A stretch of DNA of 64,000 nucleotides, taken from positions 3,658,001 through 3,722,000 of the forward strand of contig NZ_AP025739.1 in assembly GCF_003574315.2 (NCBI RefSeq), written 5' to 3'. The notes beneath the pieces are model-generated. The model worked only from the letters and a program-made list of their open reading frames with translations, was not told where the DNA came from and searched no databases. This DNA comes from Capsulimonas corticalis (GTDB lineage: Bacteria; Armatimonadota; Armatimonadia; Armatimonadales; Capsulimonadaceae). Position 1 is the first letter of the stretch. The number at the start of each line of letters is the position of its first letter. Shown here one piece after another: positions 25,296 to 33,343 of the stretch. Made by a program: the position numbers and the translations under genes.

Positions 25296-26273
25296 TCAGA
25301 ACCCCGCCAAAATCTCTTCGCGCGTCACCGTGGACACGCCCAGTTTCTTGACGGCTTCGGCGGCGGCGTAGTTCGCCAGCGTTACAGCGTCGGCGGGGGA
25401 GGCGCCCGCGACCAGCGCCATGGTCATGGCGCTGATGACGGTGTCGCCGGCCCCGGCGGAGTCGTAAACTTCGACTTCGCGTGGCGGAACGTGGTGGGGT
25501 ACGCCGGGGGCAGACGCGGAGTACAGGGTCAGGCCGTGCTGGCCCTGAGTGATGACGATGTGCGCGGCTCCCGTTCGCTCCAGCAGGGCCTGGCCGGCGT
25601 GATGAACCATATGCGGCGTGTCCAGCGGCTCGCCGTTCATGGCGGCGCTCGCTTCGGCGAGGTTCAGAGTGATGACGGTGATGGAGCTGTCGGCGCTGAG
25701 CGCGCGCGGCTTGAGGTTGCCGGTGACGGGCTTGCCGGCGGCGGCGACGCGGGCGGCGGCGTGGATGAGCGACGGGGCCAGGACGCCTTTTTGATAGTCG
25801 GAAAGCACCACGGCGTCGGCGTTGGCGCAGAGCGATTCAAATCGCCGGATCAATTCTTCCACGGCGTGCAGCTCTAAGGGGATGCGCTTTTCGTGGTCCA
25901 CCCGGACAACCTGCTGCGAATGCGCGATGATGCGCGTCTTGCGGGTTGTCGGCCGGTCGGTCACGGTGACGAGGCCGCTCACGTCCGCGCCTTCGGCTTC
26001 GAGCGCCGCGACCAGATTGCGCCCCGCCTCGTCCTCGCCGATGACGCCGACGATGCTCGCCTTCGCGCCCAGCACGCACAGGTTATTGACGACGTTCGCC
26101 GCGCCGCCGGGGACATGAGAGTAACGCCCCGCGTCCACGACCATGACGGGCGCTTCCGGCGAAATGCGGTTCACCTGTCCCCAAATATACTCATCCAGCA
26201 TGACGTCGCCGACGACGACCACACGCTTTCCCTCGAAATTCCCCAGTAGCCGTCTGGCGGTTGCTGTATCCAA
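25296..26273 (-). CDS. hldA: D-glycero-beta-D-manno-heptose-7-phosphate kinase
   Basis: A 325-aa PfkB/ribokinase-type sugar kinase. Motifs: VVVVGDVMLDEYIWGQVNRISPEAPV (typical of RfaE domain I), VPGGAANVVNNLCVLGA, and the ATP/anion-hole motif DSAGAGDTVISA near residue 260. It lacks the C-terminal adenylyltransferase domain of bifunctional HldE, so it matches HldA and the adenylyltransferase must be elsewhere. The start is TTG, with GAGGA about nine bases before. HldD is downstream on the same strand. Confidence 0.92.
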   Translation of the reverse strand: MDTATARRLLGNFEGKRVVVVGDVMLDEYIWGQVNRISPEAPVMVVDAGRYSHVPGGAANVVNNLCVLGAKASIVGVIGEDEAGRNLVAALEAEGADVSGLVTVTDRPTTRKTRIIAHSQQVVRVDHEKRIPLELHAVEELIRRFESLCANADAVVLSDYQKGVLAPSLIHAAARVAAAGKPVTGNLKPRALSADSSITVITLNLAEASAAMNGEPLDTPHMVHHAGQALLERTGAAHIVITQGQHGLTLYSASAPGVPHHVPPREVEVYDSAGAGDTVISAMTMALVAGASPADAVTLANYAAAEAVKKLGVSTVTREEILAGF

Positions 26274-26434
26274 AAGCCGTCCTCACAAAATTTCGGCGCC
26301 GACGATGCGCCCGTACCCCATATGATACCTCGGGGAGGGGGAAATTGGGTAGGGCTGATCAACCGCCCTTCCAATAATCGGCTGCTCCCACAAGTGAAGC
26401 TTGGGGGGAAATGGGGTGGGGGCCATGGTCATCC

Positions 26435-26463
26435 TTGCAATTCCGCCCGCCCCACGATATAAT
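26435..26463 (+). promoter_or_regulatory. Promoter placing transcription start at the permease ATG
   Basis: TTGCAA at 26435-26440 and a perfect TATAAT at 26458-26463 have a 17-base spacer. The ATG at 26470 lies six bases after the -10 box and no ribosome site is present, so the transcript is probably leaderless. Confidence 0.7.
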
Positions 26464-26469
26464 AGCTGC

Positions 26470-28314
26470 ATGGCCCTTATCCCCGTCGTCGGACGCACCT
26501 CCGGCAAGATTCGGCTGCTTTACGCCGCCCTCTATCTTGGCCTCACTCTGGGCGCCGTGACGATGGTCTATCCCCTTCTGATCATGCTCGGCGCGTCCGT
26601 CACGTCTCAGTATGACAATCAGGCGTATCAAATCCTGCCGGCCTATCTCTCATCGGATAACGCGCTGCTGGGCAAGTATGTCGAGGACAAATTTAGCGCC
26701 AACATCGCGCTGATCAACACGACGTACGGACTGAATATCGCCAAACTCCAGGATGTCGAGCCGCCGAAGGCGGTCGATGCGCGCGCGGCGTCGGATTGGA
26801 ATGCGTTCTTCGCCGGAGTTCCCGATCAATACAAGCTCGCGGGGTTCGCCGCCGCGACGGCGTCGTACAGTCCGAGCCCCTTGCTGGATCGGTACCGGGC
26901 GTTTTTGAGCCGGAAATTCCATGGCGACATCACGACCCTGGATAACGCATATACTCAGGAAGACGATACGTTTCTGGCGATCTTCCCGCCGTTCGAACAG
27001 CCCGGCAAACATGCGTGGCTTCCAGATAATTCGGCGAAGTCGCGCGACTGGCGAGAGTTCGAAAAGACCCTGCCGTCGAACTACTTTATTGGGATCGGCG
27101 GGGACGCGCTTTACCACCAGTGGCTGAAGGAAGAAGAGTATCCGGGCAAGATCGACGATTTGAACAAAGCCTGGGGAACCTCGTACAAAGGCTTTGGCGA
27201 GATTGCGCTGGCGGCGCTTCCCGAAGGCAACGCGGCGCGGCGCGCGGACTGGGAAAAGTTCGTGCGCACCAAGCTCCCGATCCGCTTTTTGATTGTCGAC
27301 CAGACGTTGGCGCTGCCGGCGTATCGCCAGTTTCTTCAAACGCGCTACAAAGGCGATCTGAGCGATTACAATAAACAGCATGCCTCGGCGTTGGCGTCGT
27401 TCGATCAAATTGTCCTGCCAAACCCAAGCGAATTGCCGCCGCAGGGCGCGCCGCTGCTGGACTGGACCGATTTCCTCAAGCAGGCGGCCCCGCTGGCCTC
27501 GCTGCGCGCCGATACGCTGGAAACGCGCTATCAGGCGTATCTCGCGGCGCACGGCGCTCCGGGGGCGTCGGCGAATATCGGCGCGGCCATGTTCGCCTCC
27601 GATTGGCGGTACGCGCAAACGCATGGATCGGCGCTGCGCTGGGACTATCTGACGCGCAATTACAAGCTGGTGATCGATTATATTGTGCTGCACGGCAACG
27701 CCGTCTGGAACACGATCCTGTTCTGCGCCCTGTCGGTGGTGACGGCGCTGATCGTCAACCCGCTTTGCGCCTACGCGCTGTCCAGATTCAACCTGTCCTA
27801 CGGCAATGGGATCCTGCTGTTCCTGCTGACGACGATGGCGTTTCCGGCGGAGGTGACGCTGATCCCGAACTTCCTGCTGCTCAAGGATTTGAATCTGCTC
27901 AACACGTTTTGGGCGCTGGTTTTGCCGGCGGCGGCGAGCGGTTACGCGATCTTTCTGATGAAGGGCTTTTTTGACAGCCTGCCCAAGGAGCTATATGAGG
28001 CCGGGACGCTCGACGGCGCGTCGGAGATGCGGATGTTTGGCAGCATTACGCTGCCGCTGTCGCGGCCGATCTTCGCCGTCATCGCGCTCGACGCCTTTCG
28101 GGCCGCCTACAGCGCCTTTATGTTCGCGCTGCTGGTCTGCCAGAGCCCGAAGATGTGGACCATGATGGTCTGGATCTACGAACTCGGCTCCAGCGGCGCT
28201 CCGCAGTTTGTCACGATGGCGGCCCTGACCCTGGCGGCTATTCCGACGTTGCTGATCTTTGTTTTCGCCCAGAATACGATCATGAAGGGCATTATCGTCC
28301 CGAGCTATAAATAA
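26470..28314 (+). CDS. Carbohydrate ABC transporter permease with a large repeat-bearing periplasmic insertion
   Basis: A 614-aa protein. Normal MalG-type permeases are about 280 aa. One N-terminal helix (about 14-42) is followed by about 355 extra residues before the remaining five helices. The C-terminal part has the standard fold and the EAA loop EAGTLDGASEMRMFGSITLPLSRP that docks the ATPase. The insertion holds about four units of roughly 70 residues, each with Y-x2-(F/W)L...G(D/K)(I/L)...LN-x-A(Y/W) and a later DWxxF element. No binding protein, second permease or ATPase gene is adjacent. Start: the ATG six bases after TATAAT; an upstream in-frame start lies in repeat DNA. Confidence 0.85.
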   Translation: MALIPVVGRTSGKIRLLYAALYLGLTLGAVTMVYPLLIMLGASVTSQYDNQAYQILPAYLSSDNALLGKYVEDKFSANIALINTTYGLNIAKLQDVEPPKAVDARAASDWNAFFAGVPDQYKLAGFAAATASYSPSPLLDRYRAFLSRKFHGDITTLDNAYTQEDDTFLAIFPPFEQPGKHAWLPDNSAKSRDWREFEKTLPSNYFIGIGGDALYHQWLKEEEYPGKIDDLNKAWGTSYKGFGEIALAALPEGNAARRADWEKFVRTKLPIRFLIVDQTLALPAYRQFLQTRYKGDLSDYNKQHASALASFDQIVLPNPSELPPQGAPLLDWTDFLKQAAPLASLRADTLETRYQAYLAAHGAPGASANIGAAMFASDWRYAQTHGSALRWDYLTRNYKLVIDYIVLHGNAVWNTILFCALSVVTALIVNPLCAYALSRFNLSYGNGILLFLLTTMAFPAEVTLIPNFLLLKDLNLLNTFWALVLPAAASGYAIFLMKGFFDSLPKELYEAGTLDGASEMRMFGSITLPLSRPIFAVIALDAFRAAYSAFMFALLVCQSPKMWTMMVWIYELGSSGAPQFVTMAALTLAAIPTLLIFVFAQNTIMKGIIVPSYK

Positions 28315-28317
28315 ACC

Positions 28318-28947
28318 ATGCTGATCCCCGACAACACAACCTCATCGCCGCTGGACTCCGTCCGCCGCGAGACACGCGAGCGGCACGGAGTCGGCATCAG
28401 CTTCCTCAAAGAGCAAGTCGGCGACGGGGTCATCTATGAAAACGAAACGGCGCGGGCCGTGTTCTCCGAGGCCGGCGGTTACTTCGAACTGTGCGATCTG
28501 CCCGAAGAGTTCTCCGGCGCGCTCGGCGCGGAGGTGACGCACTCGCTGATCGACACCGCCGCCACGCGCCGCCATCTTGCCGCGCTGGAGCAAGTGATCG
28601 CCGCGCTGCTGTCCGGCACGCTGTCGTTTCCTCTCTTCTCCCTGTATTTGATCTACGAAGGCGGTGATCTGCGCACGCGCGAGAACCTCTTCGTCTTTGA
28701 AGCGCGGGCAGGCGCACCGCCGATGCTGTTCGGCTCGTGGAGCCAGGAAGAGCTGCCGCGATTCGCCAAGATCCGCCTTCTGGCCCCTCCGGCCGCCTCA
28801 CTCGCCGGCCTGCCCATGGTCAACGGCGTCCAGTTTTTGCTGGCCCCGCGCCACACCGATGACGGTCGATTTCTCCTGGGGCAGCTTCCCCGCACCAGCG
28901 ACGCCGCGGACCTCGGATTGCACGCCGCTCCGGGAATGGCGAATTAG
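28318..28947 (+). CDS. Conserved-looking hypothetical protein
   Basis: A 209-aa protein starting three bases after the permease stop, so probably cotranscribed. No signal peptide or membrane helix. Acidic in the first half, with a possible helical stretch around residues 75-105 (RRHLAALEQVIAALLSGTLSF) and a beta-rich remainder (FSLYLIYEGGDL, LFVFEA, PMLFGSW). No family recognised. The joint position suggests a link to sugar uptake, but that is inference from spacing alone. Confidence 0.65.
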   Translation: MLIPDNTTSSPLDSVRRETRERHGVGISFLKEQVGDGVIYENETARAVFSEAGGYFELCDLPEEFSGALGAEVTHSLIDTAATRRHLAALEQVIAALLSGTLSFPLFSLYLIYEGGDLRTRENLFVFEARAGAPPMLFGSWSQEELPRFAKIRLLAPPAASLAGLPMVNGVQFLLAPRHTDDGRFLLGQLPRTSDAADLGLHAAPGMAN

Positions 28948-28959
28948 GCGTCCGTGTCC

Positions 28960-28989
28960 TTGACAACGCTCACGGCGCTGCGATATACT
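28960..28989 (+). promoter_or_regulatory. Promoter of the LCP/glycosyltransferase operon
   Basis: TTGACA at 28960-28965 and TATACT at 28984-28989 have an 18-base spacer. AGGAG precedes the start codon at 29034 by about 15 bases. Confidence 0.75.
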
Positions 28990-29033
28990 GACGCCATTAT
29001 TCCGTGTTTTTTACAGGAGCTATAGCCGCAATC

Positions 29034-30104
29034 ATGGGTACGTCCACCCCACGCAAGACCGCCCCGCAGCCCCGCAAGCCGCTGCCCCCCCGCCAGCCGC
29101 AATCCGCAAAACCCAGCGCCAAGACGCGTCCGCCCTCCATGGCGGGCCGCATCGCCGGCCTCCTGCTGCTTGGTCTCCTGAGCGGATCTGCTGTCTATAT
29201 CGGAACCTCACTGCGACATAATCCCGGCCTGATCAAATATCTTAAGCCCGCCTTCGTTCCCCCGAAGGTCGAGGACGCGTTTCCGGGCCAGAAGACGCTC
29301 AACTTGATGGTGATTGGGCGAGATTACGATTACAGCAACAGCGATCAGATTATCAAAACGCAGGCGCGTTCGGATATGCTGATGATGGCGCGGATCGATT
29401 TCGATCAAAAGAAGATCTCGTTCCTGTCGATCCCGCGCGACACTCGCGCCGATATTCCTGGCTGGGGCGTCGGAAAGATCAATGCGGCGCACGCGCACGG
29501 CGGGCCGGCGCTGACCGAGCAGACGGTGCAGAACAACTTCGGCATCCCGACCGAGAAGTATGCGGCGATCGATTTTCAGGGGTTTGAAGAGGCGATCGAT
29601 CAATTGGGCGGCGTCGATCTGAACGTCGACAAAAAGATGGATTACGACGATAACTGGGGACATCTGCACATCCACCTCAAACCGGGGATGCAGCATTTGA
29701 ACGGTCAGCAGGCGATGGGGTTCGTGCGCTTCCGCCATTCGGACAGCGATCTCATTCGCGTGCAGCGCCAGCAGGCGCTGCTGGCCGCCCTGAAGGCGAA
29801 GCTGCTTGACCCGCGCACGCTCGCGGCGCTGCCGAACTTGCTGGGCACGCTGGACCGGCATCTCTCCAGCGATATGACAGCCGATCAGAAGATCGCCATC
29901 GCCCGCTTTGTCCACGATACGCCCCATGACGACATCCAGATGGAGACGCTTCCCAGTACCGAGGGCCGAGTCTTTGTGGAGACCGATTGGGAAAAAGCGC
30001 GCCCGATGATCCAGAAGACGTTCGGCGTCGCTCCGCCGGAACAGGTCGCGGAAGCCTTGCCGCGCCATCGCCGCCGGCGGCATCGCACTGCGGACGCTCA
30101 GTGA
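29034..30104 (+). CDS. LytR-CpsA-Psr (LCP) family protein
   Basis: A 356-aa membrane-anchored protein. A long Pro/Lys-rich cytoplasmic tail (1-35), one helix at about 38-60, then the LCP domain: LNLMVIGRDYDY (about 90), RSDMLMMARIDFDQKKISFLSIPRDTRADIPGWGVGKINAAHAHGG with the conserved Asp and the two Arg that bind polyprenyl phosphate, and FRHSDSDLIRVQRQQ. LCP enzymes transfer glycopolymers from lipid carriers to cell-wall or surface acceptors. The C-terminus is basic (RHRRRRHR). Its stop overlaps the GTG of the glycosyltransferase, which fits surface polysaccharide assembly. Confidence 0.92.
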   Translation: MGTSTPRKTAPQPRKPLPPRQPQSAKPSAKTRPPSMAGRIAGLLLLGLLSGSAVYIGTSLRHNPGLIKYLKPAFVPPKVEDAFPGQKTLNLMVIGRDYDYSNSDQIIKTQARSDMLMMARIDFDQKKISFLSIPRDTRADIPGWGVGKINAAHAHGGPALTEQTVQNNFGIPTEKYAAIDFQGFEEAIDQLGGVDLNVDKKMDYDDNWGHLHIHLKPGMQHLNGQQAMGFVRFRHSDSDLIRVQRQQALLAALKAKLLDPRTLAALPNLLGTLDRHLSSDMTADQKIAIARFVHDTPHDDIQMETLPSTEGRVFVETDWEKARPMIQKTFGVAPPEQVAEALPRHRRRRHRTADAQ

Positions 30105-31237
30105 GCCAGAGCGCGCCGATCGACGTGCTGCTGGCTGTGCGTCCCGCCGCCGGCGGCATCCGTCAGCATGTCTTGCAGCTTTTGGAATACGGCGACGCGC
30201 GGCGGTTCTCGCTGTCCATCGCCGCCCCCTCCGAGTTTCTCCAGTCGCTTCCCCGCGATCTTCCGCTCGCCGATGGTATTCCGCTGGAGATCCGCGCGCG
30301 CCTTGCGCCGCTCGCCGATCTGCGCGCGGCCGCCCGTCTTGCCGGTCTCCTGCGCCGCCGCTCGCCTGCTATTGTCCACGCCCACGGCTTGCGCGCCGCG
30401 CTGATCGCCGCGCTCGCGCGCCGTCTCCATGCCTTCCCGCTGATCGTGACCGCGCACAATCTGATTGACTCCGGCGCGGCGACACGTATCGGCCTCGCCG
30501 TGATCGGATCCGCCGCCGATCGTATTCTGGCCGTGTCAGACCCTATTGCCGAGGGGCTTCGCGCGCACGGCGTTTCCGGTCAAAAGATTTCGGTCGTTCC
30601 CAACGGTGTCGATCTTGCGCGATACGCCGCGCCTTTCCCTCAAGCGCGCGCGGCGTTCGGCATCCCGCCAGATGTCTTCGTCGTCGCGGCCGTCGCTCGC
30701 TTGTCGCCGGAAAAGGGGATCGATGTTTTGCTGGAGGCGGCGCTCCAGGCTCCCGAACTGCAATTTGTGATCGCGGGCGACGGCCCGCAGCGCGCCGAAT
30801 TGGAAGCAAAGGCGCCCGCGAACGTCCGCCTTCTCGGCCGTGTGGAGGATGTGCGCGCCGTGCTCTTTGCAGCGAACGCCGTCGCGGTTCCGTCGCGACT
30901 CGAAGGGCAGGGGATCGTCGCCTTAGAAGCGCTGGCCGCGCGCCGTCCCGTCGTCGCCTCCCGCATCGGCGGCCTCGCCGCGATGCTAAGCGACAGCGAA
31001 ACGGCCCTGCTCGTCCCTTCCGAGGACCCCGCCGCACTGGCGGCCGCCTTGCGCCGGCTGGCCGCTGAACCCGAGTTACGCACAAGCCTTGCGAGCATGG
31101 GATACAATCTGGTCAGGGAGCGCTACGATGTGCGTGCGCAGACGGCCGCCGTCGAGCAAATCTATACGAAATTTGCTCCGAGTAGTCCTGGAAAGAGGGA
31201 AGACGCCCCCCGGCCCCCACAGGGGAGCAGACCATAA
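30101..31237 (+). CDS. Glycosyltransferase family 4 protein
   Basis: A 378-aa GT-B enzyme. The start is GTG overlapping the LCP stop. N-terminal acceptor domain with HAHGLRAALIAALARR; C-terminal donor domain with VPNGVDLARY, ARLSPEKGIDVLLEAA, IAGDGPQRAELE and the E-x7-E-type motif EGQGIVALEALAARRPVVASRIGG, all typical of GT4. It probably adds a sugar to a surface polymer moved by the adjacent LCP protein. The final about 17 residues (SPGKREDAPRPPQGSRP) come from a palindromic repeat, so the native C-terminus was likely near YTKFAP. Confidence 0.9.
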   Translation: MSQSAPIDVLLAVRPAAGGIRQHVLQLLEYGDARRFSLSIAAPSEFLQSLPRDLPLADGIPLEIRARLAPLADLRAAARLAGLLRRRSPAIVHAHGLRAALIAALARRLHAFPLIVTAHNLIDSGAATRIGLAVIGSAADRILAVSDPIAEGLRAHGVSGQKISVVPNGVDLARYAAPFPQARAAFGIPPDVFVVAAVARLSPEKGIDVLLEAALQAPELQFVIAGDGPQRAELEAKAPANVRLLGRVEDVRAVLFAANAVAVPSRLEGQGIVALEALAARRPVVASRIGGLAAMLSDSETALLVPSEDPAALAAALRRLAAEPELRTSLASMGYNLVRERYDVRAQTAAVEQIYTKFAPSSPGKREDAPRPPQGSRP

Positions 31238-31314
31238 AGTCGTCTGCGCGCCCAATTTCAATCCTGGTCACGCGATCGAGAATATTGTCTTACCCCCTTT
31301 GGGGGCCAGGGGGA
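31205..31314. repeat. Palindromic repeat at the 3' end of the glycosyltransferase gene
   Basis: Left arm CCCCCCGGCCCCCACAGGGG (about 31206-31225) and right arm CCCCCTTTGGGGGCCAGGGGG (about 31293-31313) are imperfect reverse complements with an AT-richer centre. It resembles the palindromes at 21-25 kb in plan but not in centre sequence. The left arm is read as protein. Confidence 0.6.
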
Positions 31315-31320
31315 TTCCCC

Positions 31321-31950
31321 TCACTCTTGACCCGCAAGCCAATCGTGATAGGCAATGCGCGGCATGTCGAACAGGTCCGACGTGCGCGCGTACCAGCCGC
31401 CGCCATGCATACGCCCGATCAAGTGTAGATTTTCCGTCCGCACATGCATCCGCTCCCGATCGACGAACTCGTCACGGATATGCAGATGGATCACTTCGGC
31501 CAGTACAATGCGATTGTCTCCGACGGGAACGACCGTATGCAGCCGGCACTCCAGACTCACCGGCGCCTCGGCGATGCGCGGCGTTCGGATCTTGGCGGAC
31601 GCCGCCGCCGTGATCCCCGCGCTTGGCAATTCGCTCACACCGTCCGGAAAGTCGATCGCGGAGATATTCATGGCTTCCGCCAGCGACTCGTCCACCAAAT
31701 TCACGACAAACTCGCCCTCGCGCTCGATATTCGCGCGGCTCTCTTTAGCGACGCCCGGCTCACGGTTCGCAACCCCCAGCGCAATGGTCGGCGGCGTACT
31801 TCCCACCAGATTGAAGAAGCTGAACGGCGCGGCGTTGACGTTCCCCTCCGTTCCCAGCGACGTCACCCACGCGATTGGGCGCGGTACAACGGTGCTGGCG
31901 AGGAGGCGATAGGCGTGAGCGGCGTCCGCTCCAGTGATATCGAATTGCAT
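31321..31950 (-). CDS. Flavin reductase family protein
   Basis: A 209-aa FMN-binding split-barrel protein. Start at MQFDITG with AGGAA eight bases before; a longer frame is rejected. Motifs: RLLASTVVPRPIAWVTSLGTEGNVNAAPFSFFNLVGSTPPTIALGV is the flavin-binding N-terminal half of the flavin reductase-like domain, and GEFVVNLVDESLAEAMN follows. Members reduce flavin with NAD(P)H or bind flavin for another oxidoreductase. No partner gene is adjacent. It converges on the glycosyltransferase gene. Confidence 0.9.
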   Translation of the reverse strand: MQFDITGADAAHAYRLLASTVVPRPIAWVTSLGTEGNVNAAPFSFFNLVGSTPPTIALGVANREPGVAKESRANIEREGEFVVNLVDESLAEAMNISAIDFPDGVSELPSAGITAAASAKIRTPRIAEAPVSLECRLHTVVPVGDNRIVLAEVIHLHIRDEFVDRERMHVRTENLHLIGRMHGGGWYARTSDLFDMPRIAYHDWLAGQE

Positions 31951-31989
31951 GGTGTTTCCTGAAATAGTGATGAGGCTTCTGACAAACCT

Positions 31990-32040
31990 CACTGCGGGCT
32001 GCCGGGTGGGTTTGCCACGCCAAGCGCCGGGTAGGTCACT
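31990..32040. repeat. Half-copy of the palindromic element
   Basis: GCTGCCGGGTGGGTTTGCCACGCCAAGCGCCGGGTAGGTCACT contains the GGGTGGGTTTGCC and AAGCGCCGGGGT-like modules that form the right outer arm of copies 1 and 2, without a matching left arm. Confidence 0.5.
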
Positions 32041-32050
32041 CAGATTTGCT

Positions 32051-32689
32051 TCAATACGCCGCAGTAAACCGCTGCTTAATATGCTTGGGCGCGTCCAGTT
32101 CGTCGACGATCGCCACGGCGAAGTCTTCGGCGGAGATGCGGCTGTTGCCTTCGGCGTCGACGACCAGCTGATCGCCGCCCAATCGGAAGGTGTTCGTGCG
32201 TTTGCCGGGCGCGATCATGGCGGCGGGGCTGATGTACGTCCAGTCGAGCGCCTTTGCTTCTGCTTTGTAAACGCCCAGCGCGTCGCGGGCCGCGCTGGCG
32301 GCGGCTTTGTAGCTTTCCGGGAAGTCCGGGGTATCGATGAGCTGAACGCCGGGCGCCACTTCCAGACTACCCGCGCCGCCCACCACGATCAAACGCTTTA
32401 CGTGCGCTTTGGTCAGGCCGGCGATGAGGGCGTGCGCGGCGTCCACAACCGTGCTGTCGGCGGCGCCGCTGGGGCCGTAGGCGCTGACGACGGCGTTCGC
32501 GCCCTTCACGGTCTCCGCGATGCTGTCCGCGTTCAGGATATCTCCCGTCACGACCGTCAGGTGATTGTGCGTCTCCGTCAGCTTCGCCGGGTTGCGGACA
32601 ATGGCGGTGACATAATGGCCTCGGTTGAGCGCCTCACGCAAGATCCGCTGGCCGATCATTCCCGTGGCTCCATAAAGTGCGATTTTCAT
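32051..32689 (-). CDS. NmrA-like NAD(P)H-binding protein
   Basis: A 212-aa single-domain Rossmann protein. The dinucleotide loop is YGATGMIGQ (Gly7, Gly10, Gly13), followed by IVRNPAKL after beta-2, which favours NADPH. It has SPAAMIAPGKRTNTFRLGGD, typical of the SDR atypical subfamily that includes Bacillus YwnB. The upstream Rrf2-type regulator on the same strand makes the pair look like ywnA-ywnB. The operator palindrome sits right upstream of this gene. Substrate unknown. Confidence 0.88.
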   Translation of the reverse strand: MKIALYGATGMIGQRILREALNRGHYVTAIVRNPAKLTETHNHLTVVTGDILNADSIAETVKGANAVVSAYGPSGAADSTVVDAAHALIAGLTKAHVKRLIVVGGAGSLEVAPGVQLIDTPDFPESYKAAASAARDALGVYKAEAKALDWTYISPAAMIAPGKRTNTFRLGGDQLVVDAEGNSRISAEDFAVAIVDELDAPKHIKQRFTAAY

Positions 32690-32733
32690 CTCTGATCATC
32701 CTTTCGTGACTCCGTGATATTTTCGTTTCTATT

Positions 32734-32758
32734 ACTTGTAACTATTAATATTACAAGT
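32734..32758 (-). promoter_or_regulatory. Palindromic operator upstream of the NmrA-like gene
   Basis: ACTTGTAA (32734-32741) and TTACAAGT (32751-32758) are perfect inverted repeats nine bases apart. On the minus strand they overlap a TTGTAA / TAATAG promoter pair with a 16-base spacer. Probable binding site of the adjacent Rrf2 regulator. Confidence 0.6.
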
Positions 32759-32765
32759 TGGTTCC

Positions 32766-32794
32766 GAAAAAACGCGCTGATTTTTCAGCGCGTT
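32766..32794 (-). terminator. Terminator of the Rrf2 gene
   Basis: AAACGCGCTGA and TCAGCGCGTTT form an 11-bp stem; on the minus strand a run of six T follows. It separates the regulator from its probable target. Confidence 0.85.
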
Positions 32795-32806
32795 TGTGTG
32801 GGGGTG

Positions 32807-33268
32807 TCAGCATTGGGCCGAGGCGCGCAGATCCTGCACGATCTGCGCCATGGTTGTTTGGGAAAGCCGGTTTTCCATTGCCTGCTGCGCTTCACCGAAG
32901 ACTCCCTCCAGGGATGTTTGGATGTTCGCTCCGACCGAGCAGTCGGGGTTGGGGCGCGGGTGGATGGAGAACAGGTCCACGCTTTCCTCCACCGCGCGAT
33001 AAACGTCCAGCAGGGTGATTTCACCCAGCGCCTTGTCCAGATGCGCTCCGGCCACGCCTTGCTGCGTGCGGACCAATCCGGCGCGGCGCAGCTGTCCCGT
33101 GACGTTGCGTACGACGACGGCGTTGACGCCGATGCTACCGGCCATCCACTCCGAAGTATTCTCATCCTGTTCATTCATACCCAAGAGTGACAGAATGTGC
33201 ACGGCGACGGCGAAGCGGCTTGCGATGCGTATGGCGATGGCTCCTTGCTGAGAATGACTGTGAATCAT
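32807..33268 (-). CDS. Rrf2 family transcriptional regulator
   Basis: A 153-aa winged-helix protein. SRFAVAVHILSLL (about 17-29) begins the HTH, GVNAVVVRNVTGQLRRAGLVRTQQGVAGAHLDKALGEITLLDVYRAVE (about 47-93) holds the recognition helix, wing and dimer helix as in Rrf2. It has a single Cys in the centre (PDCSV) instead of the three spaced Cys of Fe-S sensors such as IscR or NsrR, so it is more like YwnA, or may sense thiols. The target is probably the NmrA-like gene. Confidence 0.9.
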   Translation of the reverse strand: MIHSHSQQGAIAIRIASRFAVAVHILSLLGMNEQDENTSEWMAGSIGVNAVVVRNVTGQLRRAGLVRTQQGVAGAHLDKALGEITLLDVYRAVEESVDLFSIHPRPNPDCSVGANIQTSLEGVFGEAQQAMENRLSQTTMAQIVQDLRASAQC

Positions 33269-33304
33269 AACAAGGAATATGGGGGCGGGGTTCCGGCGAG
33301 GATG

Positions 33305-33333
33305 GCCCCCGACCCAAGAAATGGGTCGGGGGC
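33305..33333. terminator. GC-rich hairpin downstream of the chemoreceptor
   Basis: GCCCCCGACCCA (33305-33316) and TGGGTCGGGGGC (33322-33333) form a perfect 12-bp stem with a five-base loop between two minus-strand genes. No T run follows, so termination is possible but uncertain. Confidence 0.45.
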
Positions 33334-33343
33334 GTCTGTTCTC

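Noticed and set aside
26300-26430. A possible further palindromic element upstream of the permease
   Set aside because: Only GGGGGAAAT(T/G)GGG-like modules repeat in the same orientation; convincing inverted arms could not be paired by eye.
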